The notes: generated from the sequence alone by a model not told the origin. 39,617 bases of DNA from Jaapia argillacea MUCL 33604 (GCA_000697665.1 KL197773.1:49055-88671); one strand, 5' to 3'. Counted from the stretch's first letter, positions 1-11,614 are shown. Made by a program: numbers and translations.

Positions 1-252
1 AGTTCCCCTCCAGATAACATACCACTTACTCAACTGAGCTCCCTCATCTGGGAACACTGTCAGCTGGGGCCATTGGGAACTCAATGATTCGATGGGGAGG
101 TTGTTTGAGGGGGGCACAACAGCAGTTCCCTGAATGGAAGTCGTGTTCTGGATGGTCTCCACTGCTTCCTGCTCAGTGACAAACCCATTTTGGACTGATC
201 CTGGCACTCCTTGGGTGTTCATAGCAGTAATACCCCTTATCACCATTTTCAG

Positions 253-1937
253 AAAGTCGCACCCATACCAGAAGTGGCAGACACTCACCAAGACCTCGTT
301 GCCTGAACCTTGCCACCTCAAAATACCCCATATGATCCAGGTGGCAGAATTTGATGCTGATGCACCCCCTCGTAATATGCAGATGAAGGTGATAATCTGG
401 GACTTCATAACGAAACACTACCGTAAGTCCAATTCTACTTCATCCAGTCATGACTCACCTCCTGATTAGAACGCTATACCCACAACCCCAAAGCATCGGT
501 TTCCTGGGTGGAACTGAAATCAAATCCCAACCACTTCCTAGATGCAGAATACTACCCTGAATCATTTGAATTCAACGACCCCTCTCACATACGACAAAAG
601 TCATCTGAGGCACTCCTTGCGCATTGGTCACATCGGAGGGACAATGACCAGGTTGTCTTTGAGTTCACCAGATGCAAGGAAGGTAGTATGAGGGACACAT
701 CACTCACCAAAAGGTCTCATAGAAAACCGCAGATCACCAAGAAGAAGATCAAAACTTGTCAAAAGGTGTCATCCAAGGCCAAGGGAAAGCGCAGGGCACG
801 GGAGTCTGAAAGCGAGGCAGAGGAGTCAGATACAGAGTCAGACTCCAGTGGCTGGAGTATGTCGAGTTCCGACGGGTTGAGAGATGATCCCACAGATGAG
901 TTGTATCTGGAGGTGGTCCCTAAAGATGAGCATTGATAGGTCTCATTTGCTCAAACTCTGAAACATAATACTGTATTAGCAGTCATCCTTCTGAAGAGAT
1001 GGGAGAGGATGCTTCCTGAAATGAGGGAGACAGAAGAGTCTCGCCCAGCAGAATTTGTTGTAGGCGAGTTGACCCCACTTCACCAGTTGAATATATATTT
1101 GCTAACCTAGGTATAGGATCCTCTGGTGGGCCTGGACAACGTGATGGGGGCGCTGGTGCCCCAGCCAGTAGCAACTCCGAGATGGTGGACACAGATATTG
1201 CAGGTATGTTGATCTGATATTCAGTTGATGACCATCTCAATTTCTTGGCAAGGAACAAATCGCATCACTGGTGACGTTCCTGCCCACAGAGCAGAATATC
1301 CAAAGTCCCCACAAAATGCAAGTGGAGATAACAGTCCACAAGCGGGATCTCCAGAGTCAAGACATGAACCAAGCAGACATGATTGTGAGAAAGCGGAATC
1401 TCCACTTGCTTTGGTGCAGTCAAACTCAGGTGAGACAGCACTTATGATTTTCAACAGGAGATGAACTGAAGCATATTCAGCAGCTCAGGGAATGGTCCAC
1501 GAGGACAAAAAGATGGAGGAGGCCCCAACTGTGGGAGCTAAGGCACCAGGTAAGCACAGTGACCACCCAACCACCAGGGATGTGACTAATCTAAAACCTA
1601 TATAGCAACATCAACCAAACCCAGTCCTAAGGTGACTCGATCCCAGGCAGCAAAATCCGACTTGAAGACCGATGAGGAACTGCAAGGAAGAATGCCTGCC
1701 ATGGACCCTTCTGCCAGACCAAGCTGATCAACCCTGGTGAAGAAATGAGCTGCAGAGGAGGTAGCTGAGCCAGCGTCAAAACGCCCTCAAAATTCTACAA
1801 AGTCTGGCAAATCAAAGGAGAAGAAGGCTCAATGTTCCACAAAGTCTGGCAAGTTGAAGGAGAAGAAGTCTGCTCATGCAACAAACAAAGTCAGTGCCAC
1901 TGCTTGGAACTGGGGAAAGAGCCTGGTGAAGTCATAG
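253..1937 (+). pseudogene. Decayed multi-exon gene of unknown function (gene 1), start upstream or lost
   Basis: I do not recognise a function. Seen: exon 253-422 (acceptor provisional) joins 470 onward across a 47-nt GT..AG intron (423-469) in phase, giving a segment with FLDAEYYPESFEF and DPSHI followed by a Lys-rich then acidic Ser/Glu tail (to about 936). Further exons: 983-1203, 1253-1429, 1481-1549 and 1606-1937, separated by introns of 49, 51 and 56 nt; the splice phases of the last three fit. The tail is basic and disordered (KSGKSKEKK repeats), suggesting a nuclear protein. Breaks: no in-phase donor after 936, a one-base frameshift between about 1060 and 1130, and in-frame TGA at 1725-1727 and 1746-1748, both readable as former CGA (Arg). 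The 5' end before 253 is unresolved. It converges on gene 2. From memory of similar Agaricomycete hypothetical proteins I think it is a repeated family, but that needs a search. Confidence 0.6.
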
Positions 1938-2031
1938 ATTTATTGGTGTAATCATATCTTGTATGTTCCTCATAGCAGTCATCTAATCATCGAATGTATT
2001 TATCTGGTGTACATTATATCTACTCGCCATC

Positions 2032-4807
2032 TCAAGCATCATCCATGGTAATATTCAGCTGTCCAACCAGTTGTCCCTCTGCTCCAAATGTGAGAACTGG
2101 TTTGGAGGTACCAAACTGTGTAGAAGGAGAACCAATTGGTGAGATAGGTGGGGCTGGATGATTGACCATACTTGGAACAGAGATGTCCAGCAAGGTGGGG
2201 ATGGGTGGTGAACCAATTGGTGTTGTGGATGAAGGGATAGTGGGAGAAACCCATCCCGCGTGTGCCCCCACTTCACAGACTGGAGTGGAAGTCAAAGGAA
2301 GCGCTGTTTGTGTGAGAGGACTGGGATGGAGTGTAGACAGAAACTTCACCAGAAACTCCGCCAGAATGTCTGCTCCAATGCCATCAGTTGGTCCTCCAGG
2401 CGCTGTTGGGAACTCAGCTTCAACTGGAGGAGTTCCTGCTGGCAATGGCGGAGCATCCAATGGAATGGAGTGCATTGCACCCACCACAGACTGATCTTCC
2501 TCCATCGGAAAGTCTGCTGTCAGAATAGCCGGCGGAATCTCCGCTCTACACGGAATCTCCGCTGAGCGGTCAGTGGGTGAGATTGGGAGTCCCTCAGGCT
2601 GCAGCTGAAGTGGAGTATCTGTGGCAGTGGTGGTCAGAACTGCAGGACTCTCTGGAACTGGAGAGAGTTGGTGGGTTGAGGCTTCTGGCCCAAGCCACAG
2701 GTTAAGACTAGGCATTGGATGCGGAACATCCCAGTCATGGCTATTGTCGAGTAGCTGGTGATGGGGCTCAAATAAAAAGGATGCCAAAGGGCTCTCAAGC
2801 CCTGCCATAGAGTCAAAATGGTGGACAACTTGTACAAACTGACAGCACACTTACAATGAGTCATTTTCTGGTTCATGGGAGTGTAGAGAGACGTTTGTAC
2901 GAAGTTGGGAGGAGGCATGTAACGTGGGGCTGGGGATGGTTGTATTGGATGACGTCGCAATAAACTACGAATTGACTCAACGTAGGCCTTGATCCCCTCA
3001 TTGTCCGCCAGCACCCTCCCATGGTCGATCTGAACACAATCGAGGGTGGCTTGTGTTTCTGCCTGCATTCACCTCATCTCTGCCTTCAATCTTGCGAGCT
3101 CATCTGGGGATCCAACTTATGTGATCAGCGTTGAATGCGAAGTAACAAAGAGAGTGTTTACCCAGAAGGTCTGCTACAGGCTGTAGCTGCGTGGATGAAC
3201 TGACTCTCCTGGGCAATGGACTTGCATGTGCCCCTGATGATGGTCCAGCTGTAAAATAATCAGACCCCAGAGTTGGTTGAGAGCGGTGGGCTCATGCTAA
3301 GTCTCCTCGTCTGAGACCTCAATGTATTCTCTCGAGACAATGGTCTTGCGAGAACGCTTCTGAGGAGGAGCAGGAGTTGCTGAGACAATTGATTGAGATC
3401 TTTTATGATGGGTGGGTTTTGGCTTTGGAGGCGAGGTGTCCTGAGTCATCTTCTTTGACTTCTGAGTTTCGCGCTTCGATCTCCTCACTTGAACAGTTAG
3501 CTCCTCCAGTTCCTTGGCTGTGAGTAGCAATTTGGTGACAGTGCTGTTGTTTGTACATCCCTGATGGAGTTTCCTGCAGTTGAGGCAGGCAATCAACCTT
3601 GTGCCATTGAGGTAAATGCAGGCCTTATCAGTATCCCTGCAGTGGTGGTAGGGGGGCTGTGCCTAGAGACATTGCATTAGAGGGAGCCTTTTCATATATC
3701 AATCAACATGTCTGATATGCCGTAATCTTGGCTTTCTCCTTTGTAGTCAGGATATGATTGTACATCCTCTTGGCGTCAGATTGGTCTGTGACGGTGAAGT
3801 TGGTTGCTGCCTCAGAGGGGGCACCATCCAACATGGCGGTATCCGATCGACCGCCTTCCGACATGGTGGTATCTGATCGTGCACCTACACTAGTCGCTCG
3901 AGGGATTGTAATCGTGAGTTTCTTTTTTGGGGATTTGACAACGACCTTCTTGCCCTTTCCCTTCTGCTTGGATTTGGAGCTCCTCTTTTTGCAAGCGAAT
4001 CCAGGAAGGCTTTCAGAGGTTGATTCCTTCAACGCCGACCTCAGAGGAACTGCCCAACTTAGATGTTTGAATGAATATGAGAGTGAAACCAAAGCACACC
4101 ATCAATCTCTGGCTCTCTGTCTTCATCGGGGTCCGCTTCATGGGTAGGCTCTGGAAATCGAAACTGAGATGTCGTCACCCGATGGAACAGTCTTACAACT
4201 TACTTGGCTCTTCCCACCATTGATTTTTGCCAAGCTCAATGCCTGGAGGAACAGACTCAGGGGTATTCTCTGTGAAAGGGATGTGAGGATCATCTGCTGA
4301 GACCTGCAGGAAATTTTGTTCAGCTGGCTCAGAGGTAATTTCCTCGTCAAAACTTTGAATGAGCCTTGGAACAGGTGGTGTGCCTCCACTGAGAGCGGCA
4401 TACGCATTTCTTGCCTCTTTCATATGGTCCTAAAATCACTCAACAAGGAGGATAAATAGTGACAATGAAAGTAAACACACCCATTCTTCGACAACATTTG
4501 TCAGAAAGGCAGTATCATTGATCCCAGCTGGGCGCCGCGCTTGTGCCTCATAGGCACGGAGAATCTGCTGGCAGTAGTACATGACTTGCTCATGTAGTTC
4601 TTGGGTGTTGCGTGCAGCTATTTTGTCCTTGATGAAAGTTTGGTAAGATGTAAAACATTGACAGTGAGGGATGTGAGAAGCTAGCTCAACAGTACAGACA
4701 GTTGACAAGTGGTGGGGACTCAATGCTGCACAGGGTTGTGGTGGCTGTGCTGTGGCTGTGCAAACTCGCCCACTCTGCATGCGGGAACTCCACCCAAGTG
4801 CAATCAT
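2032..4807 (-). pseudogene. Decayed multi-exon gene (gene 2): Cys-rich and coiled-coil protein of unknown function
   Basis: Read on the minus strand from ATG at 4807. Exons 4481-4807, 4204-4429, 4100-4150 and 3708-4049 join in phase over introns of 51, 53 and 50 nt. The middle exon region (about 3297-3658) encodes a Cys cluster, HCRDTDKAC then IACLNCRKLHQGC, resembling but not proving a zinc-binding module; basic KGKGKK-type stretches flank it. Then 3162-3248, 2855-3115 (heptad-like, DELARLKAEMR) and 2032-2801, the last two joined by a perfect 53-nt GTAAGT intron. The terminal exon is Pro/Ala/Ser rich with repeated PIGSP and AEIP. Breaks: TGA at 3069-3071 after EMR, readable as former CGA; the 3660-3707 intron does not keep phase (a C6 run at its 3' side may hold a one-base error); the intron near 3250-3297 has no clear donor. 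A Cys cluster plus basic tracts plus coiled coil fits a DNA-binding protein, but that is inference. Confidence 0.65.
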
Positions 4808-4971
4808 CTGGCCAGTAGCACGAACACAACAATCATCTGGAAACTATAGAATTAAATCCAGGTAGTCTTTTTCTCTGGATGTTCAGTTCTCCAAGACCGA
4901 CAGCTCAATTTCCAGTAGCATTCCTCAACAAACCGTCCTCCACTGCCACGTGACTCCCCAACTCAGCTGAG
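4808..4971. promoter_or_regulatory. Divergent intergenic region between genes 2 and 3
   Basis: The 164 nt separating the two start codons must hold both promoters if the genes were expressed. A CACGTG palindrome (E-box type) lies at 4947-4952, 20 nt before the ATG of gene 3. No convincing TATA box is seen. Promoter function is inferred from position only. Confidence 0.3.
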
Positions 4972-7429
4972 ATGAAGCCCATGGATGTTGACTCTGAAGG
5001 TGAGTAGATCATCCAATCCATTCAACAAGGCTTCATTCTCACTTGCTGGCCTGTCAGCCCAACCTGTGGCCCCTCAGCAAAGCTGCCCAACATTTGCCAG
5101 GAGGACTGTGGTGAAGGCATTATCACCTGCTATTGATTTGCCCACGTCCTTGTCTCTCCCAGAGTCTCAGCCGCGGTTTGCACAGAGAACAGCTGTCAAG
5201 TTTGTAGAGAGTGAGCTCATGCCCTCCTTTATGAATGACAATGTTCTGACATCCTCTGTAGCACCGACTCCATCTGTACCTTAGGAAGTTGTCCCAGCTC
5301 AGATTCCTCCTCCAGCTCAACCTATTGCCGTGGCATCCTCAGAAATTGCCCCCAATTCTCATCCAACCTTTGCAAAGCAAACCATTGTGAAGTCCAAACC
5401 GATTGGTGAGTGCCTATCCCCATGTGTGATTGACCATGTTGTCACCTACCTCCCATACAGCAGCAACATCGTCTGTACCTCTGGAAGTTGTTCCAGCACA
5501 ACCAGTTACCAAGTCTCAACCGACCTTTGCAAAGAGAACAGTTGTGAAGCAGGTGGCGAATCGTGAGTTCCTGTTGTCATTCCTGGCTGAGTGTGTGGTG
5601 ATAAGCATGCTCCTTTTTACAGCACCACTCCCCCTCGCAAGTTCAGGAGTCAATCCTGCTCTGCCTTTCACCATCCCCCACATTGACGTGCCGAAATCTG
5701 AAGTTGGCCAGCAGTCTCAACCAAGCTTTTTGAGGAGAATTGTTGTGAAATTGCCAGTTATTGGTGAGTGCATTCCTCTTATTCCCCGCACATTACACAC
5801 TGAGTGATGTACCTGAAGCACCACCACCACCTCTCCAAATACATCAAGATGTCAATCCCCCTGCTAGGATGGATGTTGATAACACCAGTCAGCTCCCTTA
5901 TTGCCTCTCAATCCACTTTATTTGGTCAACATTGTTGGTGATAGGTGACAATATGTCCTCTGAGGAGATCCCTCCAAGGACTGCACCAATCACCTTTGCC
6001 AGAAGGAAAGTTGCCAATCTCCCCTGTACCTGCACTCCCGCCCCTAACAATGCAGTGCCAGGTACGACTGGGCATGCATTGGAGGTAGACCATGGTGAGT
6101 TCCATTCCTCGCCTTGTTCTGTCAATCTGTCCACACATGATTTCTTACAGGTTGCATTGGGTCTGAGGCACCTCCACAAAATGATAACCCCAGAGTCCCT
6201 TGGTCCACAGGACCCTCTGTGCCACTGGATGATATCAATCCAACATTGCACCCCCATCGACATGTGTTATGACGGGCCATCCTCCCAATCCACCGAGCTC
6301 CAGCGCCCTCAAATCGAGTTCCACTTTTGGACGATTCAAGACCACCTACTCCAAGTCCAGCTCCACCTCCCTCACAAACTCAGCCCCAATGCAAGATCCT
6401 TGCTGATTCTGTGAAGGGTAGAGGTGCTCCCTCAACAAGCTCATGGTCCCCGCTGGAGTTCACTCCCATTGAACGCTACAAACTTCTCCCACCTTCCGGT
6501 ATGTATTGCCACGCAGCTAATGGATGACATATTTATTCCTTGCTCTCCAGTATCTCCAATTAGCAGAACACATAGGGACCTGAGTTCAGTGTCGCCCCAG
6601 CCAGTCATTCCAGACTGGCTTGGAACCAGTAAGTCCCTCACTGTTTATCCCAAATTAAAATGTCCAATTACTGGATAGGATCCCTGCAAGCCATAGTAGC
6701 GTATTATGGTGAGTACGTATCCTCTGGTCCTGATGAGAAGCTGACTGCCTCCCCAAGATCAAGCCGACCCATCTCGTAAGTTTCATCAAAACCAGCAACC
6801 TCCATGCTCTCACCATCCTTTCAGCTGCCTCCATCCAGAACCCTACATTTTGTCAACTTGACGCCAGTGGAAGTTCGCATCCTGCTCCTGCTGACCTTGA
6901 TGAGATGATAGCCAGTTTCACAACTCTGCACCGGCTACCTGACTCACACGTTCCCAAATCCGTTCAGACAATTCCTCAGGTTTCAATCCCTGCAAGCGAG
7001 GACAAAGGAATCCCCACAGGATAATCAGAAAGCATCACCACCGCTTCCATTGACAAGATCACCCAAACACCTCAGACGGATGACAGGCCAAGTGGCCGAT
7101 CAGTTGATGCTTCCAATATCGCCGGACCATCGATGCAAGCTGGAACCGTTCCAAACCATGAATCTGTTTGGCAGATGAGAGGATATTTCTGTGTTGAATT
7201 TCTTTTATTCACTCAATCGCCCTAGCTACCTCCTCGGCCTGGCTGGAAATTTCCAGGAGATTATCCATCTTGTTCCCATCTGCATCTCCATGATGCCCAC
7301 AAGAGAGTAATCCTTGAGGCAACCCAGGACATGCATCTTCTCAGTTGGATAGCTCGGTCTTCGGAAGAGCGTATGTCAAAGATAAACAACTTGAGAGAGC
7401 TGATCCAGGAGTTGGAGGACGAGCCGTAG
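4972..7429 (+). pseudogene. Multi-exon gene with tandemly duplicated FA(K/R)RTVVK exons (gene 3), broken
   Basis: Function unknown. Start chosen at ATG 4972 (MKPMDVDSE), which splices in phase. Exons: 4972-4999, 5058-5210, 5262-5405, 5461-5562, 5623-5763, 5819-5887, 5945-6094, 6151-6498, 6551-6628, 6679-6708, 6758-6775, 6825-about 7170, and a last exon from about 7245. Six copies of PxFA(R/K/Q)RTVVK occur, at about 5088, 5170, 5359, 5521, 5722 and 5986. Several repeat exons begin with CA after the acceptor, end in the same phase and are followed by a GTGAG donor, so whole exon-intron units were copied. The C-terminal exon is helical and charged (RMSKINNLRELIQELEDEP, stop 7427-7429). Breaks: TAG 5282-5284, TGA 6270-6272 (former CGA likely) and TAA 7022-7024; the donor of the last intron is degenerate. 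The Pro-rich, repeat-bearing design suggests a disordered scaffold or binding protein, but nothing in it identifies a partner. Confidence 0.65.
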
Positions 7430-7539
7430 TTGTTCATATATCTCTGGTTTTGTAAAATATCAATGTGATGCATCATATCACTGTCGATAGAACATATTCA
7501 TTGACGAATCCTACACTGGAGTGTTGCTTCGTTCAAGTT

Positions 7540-8790
7540 CCAGCTCAATATCCTTGACCGGAGGGTTAGCGGAAACTCCGTGTTGTCAAATCCCAGATCA
7601 TTTGGCACTCAGTCCCAAGTGCTGTGACTCCTTCATTTGACTCTTACACTCCTGTGCTGTTTCACTTACATTTGAGCTCTATACACTCATGCAGAAGTTA
7701 AGTGGAAACTCCGCTCAGAAGCTCTGCTGTCTACTGCCAGGACCTCCAATGTCTGCTTATTTGGTAGCCATACCCCAATGTCTACACTCCTTTGGTTTGA
7801 ATTGTATACTCCTGTGTTTCCTTGATCAAATTTGAGCTCTATATCCTCCCGCATGGAATGTCTGCTCAAAATTTCTGCATGGAACATACGTCATATCACT
7901 GTCAATAAGGAAAATTCATTGATGAATCTACCCTCCCACGTTCACCTTGTAGCTCTATACCATCCTGCGGAAGCTGAGCGGAAACTCTGCTTGGTAGCTC
8001 TGCTGTCCAATACCAAGACCTGCAATGTCTGCTTATTTGGTAGTCATACCCCACCTTCTACACTCCCTTGGTTTGAATCGTACACTCCTGTGTTTTCTTG
8101 TTCAAATTCAAGCTCTATATCCTCAGGCAGATGATGAGTGGGAACTCTGCTTGGAATGTCTGCTCAGAATGTCTGCTCAGAATTTCCGCATGGACCATAC
8201 GTCACATCATCATCGATAAGAAAAATTCGTTCACAAAACTACCCTCCTGCGTTCACATTGTAGCTCTGTACCTTCCTGTGGAAGCTGAGCAGAAACTCCA
8301 CTCGGAAACTCTGCTTGGAAGCTCCGCTGCGTACTGCCCAAACCTGCAATGTCCAATCAATTGGTAGTTACTCCCCAACCCTACACTCCTTTCATTTGAA
8401 TTGTACACTCCTGTGTTATTTTGTTCACATTCCAACTCTATATCCTCAGGTGGATGGTAAGCAGAAAATCTGCTCGGAAAGTCTGCTTTATCCTGTCCAA
8501 ATTTGCAATGTCTGATCACTTGGTAGTTAGTTCCAAATGCCTCCACTCTTCCTGTCGTTTCTTTCCATCTCATTCCTGTCGGATGCATTTTCTACACTCT
8601 GTATGTGGAAGTTCCGCGTGGCAAGTCTGCTTTTGGCGCCATGCCAGCAATGTCCACTCAATTGATAGTCAGTGCCCAATATCGAAAACTGTTTGTTCAA
8701 TTCCTGTGTGAACTTCATCCCCAGTGATTACATATGTGCATTCTTGACCAGAACATTCCATGGAATGTCTGCTGGAATGTCTGCAAGAAA
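7540..8790. repeat. Array of GCGGAAnnTCCGC near-palindromes in 115-165-bp imperfect units
   Basis: About eight imperfect units, marked by AGCTCTATAT-like anchors at about 7545, 7672, 7833, 7950, 8108, 8262 and 8430. Each unit carries runs of a 13-bp module, consensus GCGGAAACTCCGC, set head to tail with a period of about 14-15 bp. Clear copies lie near 7569, 7702, 7854, 7981, 8130, 8290, 8460, 8605 and 8757. Variants are mostly GTGGAA, GCAGAA and TCTGC, exactly what C-to-T change at the CpG positions would give. Short open frames here are chance. It follows gene 3 directly (stop at 7429). Confidence 0.7.
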
Positions 8791-9150
8791 TGTTGATCCC
8801 AACAAATCAATGTCAACTGAAACAAATCAATATAAATTGAAATAAATTGGAATAAATCACCAGGGTTAGTTAGAAATGTAAGAATAAGTGGTAAAATCCT
8901 TTCAAATTCAGGAATATTGAAATCAATTCATATCTATGTGATTGAATTCAGATAACTACAACATATTTTGGAGTCAATCCAGAAACAGCAAAAAATCACC
9001 AATATGGACAATATTCAAACTAAATTCATTTTATGTATTGTGGGTCTGAATTCATCATATCTTTGTTGGTACACATTGATATGGGCTCTTATACAATATG
9101 TAAGTTGAACAGACCCCTAGATCTAAAACTGAGTGCCAGTACTCTGGCCA
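8791..9150. other. AT-rich spacer with short direct repeats
   Basis: No gene seen. About 8795-8860 holds a short direct repeat of AACAAATCAAT and its variants (three to four diverged copies), then unremarkable AT-rich sequence up to the first TGGGCCC motif. Confidence 0.4.
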
Positions 9151-9164
9151 TATGTGTAGTCTGT

Positions 9165-10360
9165 AGATCAACTGTGGGCCCATAGGTATATCAAGTGGAG
9201 GGAAAGTTTGGTCCCATATATTGATCATGGATTATTCAAGATGGGCCCAGACATACAGTATAAGGCTTGAGTGTGGGCCCATAGATGAAAATCAAGACTC
9301 AGTACACTGGGCCCATATATGTAGTATGGATTGTTAATGACAGGCCTATGCATGGGGTATGAGGCCAGACCATGGGCCCATGGATGTATTCAGAGGAGAA
9401 GAACACTGGGCCCATGAGTTGAACATTGCTGATTGAACATGGGTCCACAGGTAGATATTGTGTACCAGCAATCTCTCAAGTTTGTAAATGAAATATAGGC
9501 CCCTGGATGATTAAGAAGCAGGAAAATCCAGGCCCATAGGTTGATTACAGACCATTGATAATAGGCCCATGGGTAGGGTACGAGGCCTGAGTACAGGCCC
9601 ATTATATAGAAATTGCAAACCAGTACTGTGGGCCCATGGGTGTAGTAAGGGAGGAACTATCTGGGCCCATGAGTTGATCATTGTTTGTCAAAAGTGGGCC
9701 CATCAATAGAAATAGAGATTTAGTACTCTGGGCCTATATGTGTAGTTTATAAATGGAACATGGGCCCATGGATCTACTACCAGGATAGAAAATCATTTGA
9801 AGATGGGCCCAGAGATGTGATATACTTGTGGACCATGGGCCCACACATACACTATTAGTATTTCACACCAATCAGGATTCTGGGCCCACTGATTAAACAT
9901 AGTCAAGGCTGAATATTCTACCATGGGCCTCTGTAAACTGCATTGGCAATACAAATGGGTCTAATATTCAATGTGGGCCTGGTGATCCATGCTGTCAATC
10001 CCTTGTATGGGCCCATCCATAAATCGAGCTTATCAGGGAATCACAAATTTTCAGCAACGATGGGCCCACAAGAATGGCACTGAACACTCAGTATATGGGC
10101 CCATACATACTGCATCAGAGAGCTCATAGCATTCAATAATAATCCCCTATACATCTTTGACATGGGCCCACAGTCACAAAAGATACCACGTGAACCTGGG
10201 CCCATAATATGGTTCAATATATCTCGCCTTAGGCCCACCCAACTATCTTGACAAATCAACACCACCGGCCCACCCATCAAGTGTAAGCCATAAACCTGTA
10301 TGGGCCCAGATGGGCTCCACCATATACCATGATACATTGTCACCATGGGCTGACCATAAA
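9165..10360. repeat. Cluster of about 30 TGGGCCCA palindromes
   Basis: The 8-bp palindrome TGGGCCCA, or a one-to-two-base variant (AGGCCCA, TGGGCCT), recurs roughly every 35 bp for 1.2 kb. Examples: about 9174, 9272, 9308, 9373, 9408, 9628, 9661, 9696, 9760, 9803, 9834, 9880, 10008, 10060, 10094, 10163, 10196 and 10300. Sequence between the motifs is not conserved, so this is a motif array rather than a simple satellite. It ends just before a hAT transposase fragment. hAT transposases are known to bind short repeated subterminal motifs, so it may be the subterminal region of that or another element; this is inference. Confidence 0.7.
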
Positions 10361-10432
10361 GTATGAGAAAAGCATCTAAATAGGCTCGCTCACAAGGGAT
10401 GATATACATACAGCTCCATAAGCTAGCCTTCA

Positions 10433-11614
10433 AGATTATTCATTCAACTATGAAGCTGCTGCCTGTATGGCACAAGATTGTTGTTGAACAGAAGTTGGCG
10501 GATTGGTTGATGCCAGGAGATGTAGCAATGAGGTGGAATTCAACCTATGATATGCTTGAATTTGCTCTTGAATATCAGAAGGTGTTGGGTATAATCAGTT
10601 CAGATAGATCTATGGAGCTGAGGGAGTTTGAGTTGTTGAATCGGGAGTGGAAGATTGCTTGACAGTTGCAAGATGTGTTGAAGGTGAGACGTTCAAGTTG
10701 TTCTCATGACTTTTGGAGTCTATGCTCATAGTGCTTGCCAACAATGCTTGGTGCTTGCCCAACAGATCCTCAAACATGCAACTCTCTTCTTCTCTCATTC
10801 AACGCCCAACCTAGCAACTGTTATCCCCACTATGGACATTATTGACAAGACTCTGGCAACCAACTCCCTCGACATGTTGAAATATGACACCTCCATTTGT
10901 GCATCTGTCAGTTTGGCCAAGAAGATGCTGAATCGCTACTACAATATGACAGACTAGTCAGAAGTATATTGCATTGCTATGGGTATGTATTTCTTGCTTC
11001 AAAATCTACACATTCTTATAATAAAATACATGATTTGTACAGTGCTTCACCCCTGACATAAGCTGGCCTATTTCAATGCCACAAAGTGAACAGGAGAATG
11101 GATCAAGACTGCCAAGGATATCCTTCACGCCCAGTACAAGGAGTCATATGCCCCAGGTACTCAAGGAGGACAGCATTCCTGAGGAGCCCATTGTTCAGGT
11201 ATGCCATCTGGACCTACTCCAATGATATTCTGGTTGTTGAACCACTCTGACAAATGAAAACCCCACCCCTGCCAGGTGAAGACCAAGAACATCTTCAATA
11301 GCATACCTGCACTTGCACGACTGAAGCGCTCTCAACTTCGCAATGAGCTAGACAGCTACTTGGGTTCAGACCCTGAGGATGTTGAAAATGTGCTCTCATG
11401 GTGGTCCGAGAAGCAGAAAACTTATCCTCACCTTTTGCATATGGCCCTAGACTATCTAACTATTCCCAGTAAGTCATCCTAGGTCTCGTCTCCTCTTGCA
11501 CAATGATGAACTCTCAGCTATCTAGCAACTTCCGTCAATGTTGAGCGCATCTTCAGCTGTGGGTGTCTTCTCCTGTCCCACATCCACAACAGAAGGAAGC
11601 CAGCTGCATTATAA
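10433..11614 (+). pseudogene. hAT-family transposase, C-terminal two thirds, decayed (hAT-1)
   Basis: hAT transposases cut and paste DNA elements with 8-bp target duplications. Seen: AMRWNSTYDMLEFALEYQK (about 10530), the RNase H-like fold segment typical of the family; HATLFFSHSTPNLATVIP (about 10780); KKMLNRYYNMTD (about 10920); LHPxHKLAYF (about 11045); and the dimerisation-domain signature ATSVNVERIFSCGCLLLSH (about 11527). Introns at 10684-10765 and about 10981-11042 are GT..AG. The N-terminal zinc finger and first catalytic Asp region are absent: upstream is the TGGGCCCA array. Breaks: TGA 10660-10662, TAG about 10957, TGA 11054-11056 (family residue Arg, LHPRHKL) and others. In the signature, SCGC stands where relatives have SRGR, again CpG loss. 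Confidence 0.8.

Noticed and set aside
2162-2565. Plus-strand frames of about 100-110 codons
   Set aside because: Antisense shadows of the last exon of gene 2, which joins its upstream exon through a perfect GTAAGT..CAG intron.
1-7429. Calling the three-gene block a KDZ (Kyakuja/Dileera/Zisupton) element
   Set aside because: No KDZ transposase text or CxC cysteine-cluster pattern could be read; the Cys cluster in gene 2 alone is not enough.
7832-8711. Several overlapping short frames in the module array
   Set aside because: They are copies of each other created by the tandem repeat, in shifting frames, with no start or splice context.
9165-10360. Reading the spaced TGGGCCCA motifs as a CRISPR-like array
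   Set aside because: Repeats are 8 bp, spacers vary in length and the sequence is a fungal nuclear one; CRISPR repeats are longer and evenly spaced.
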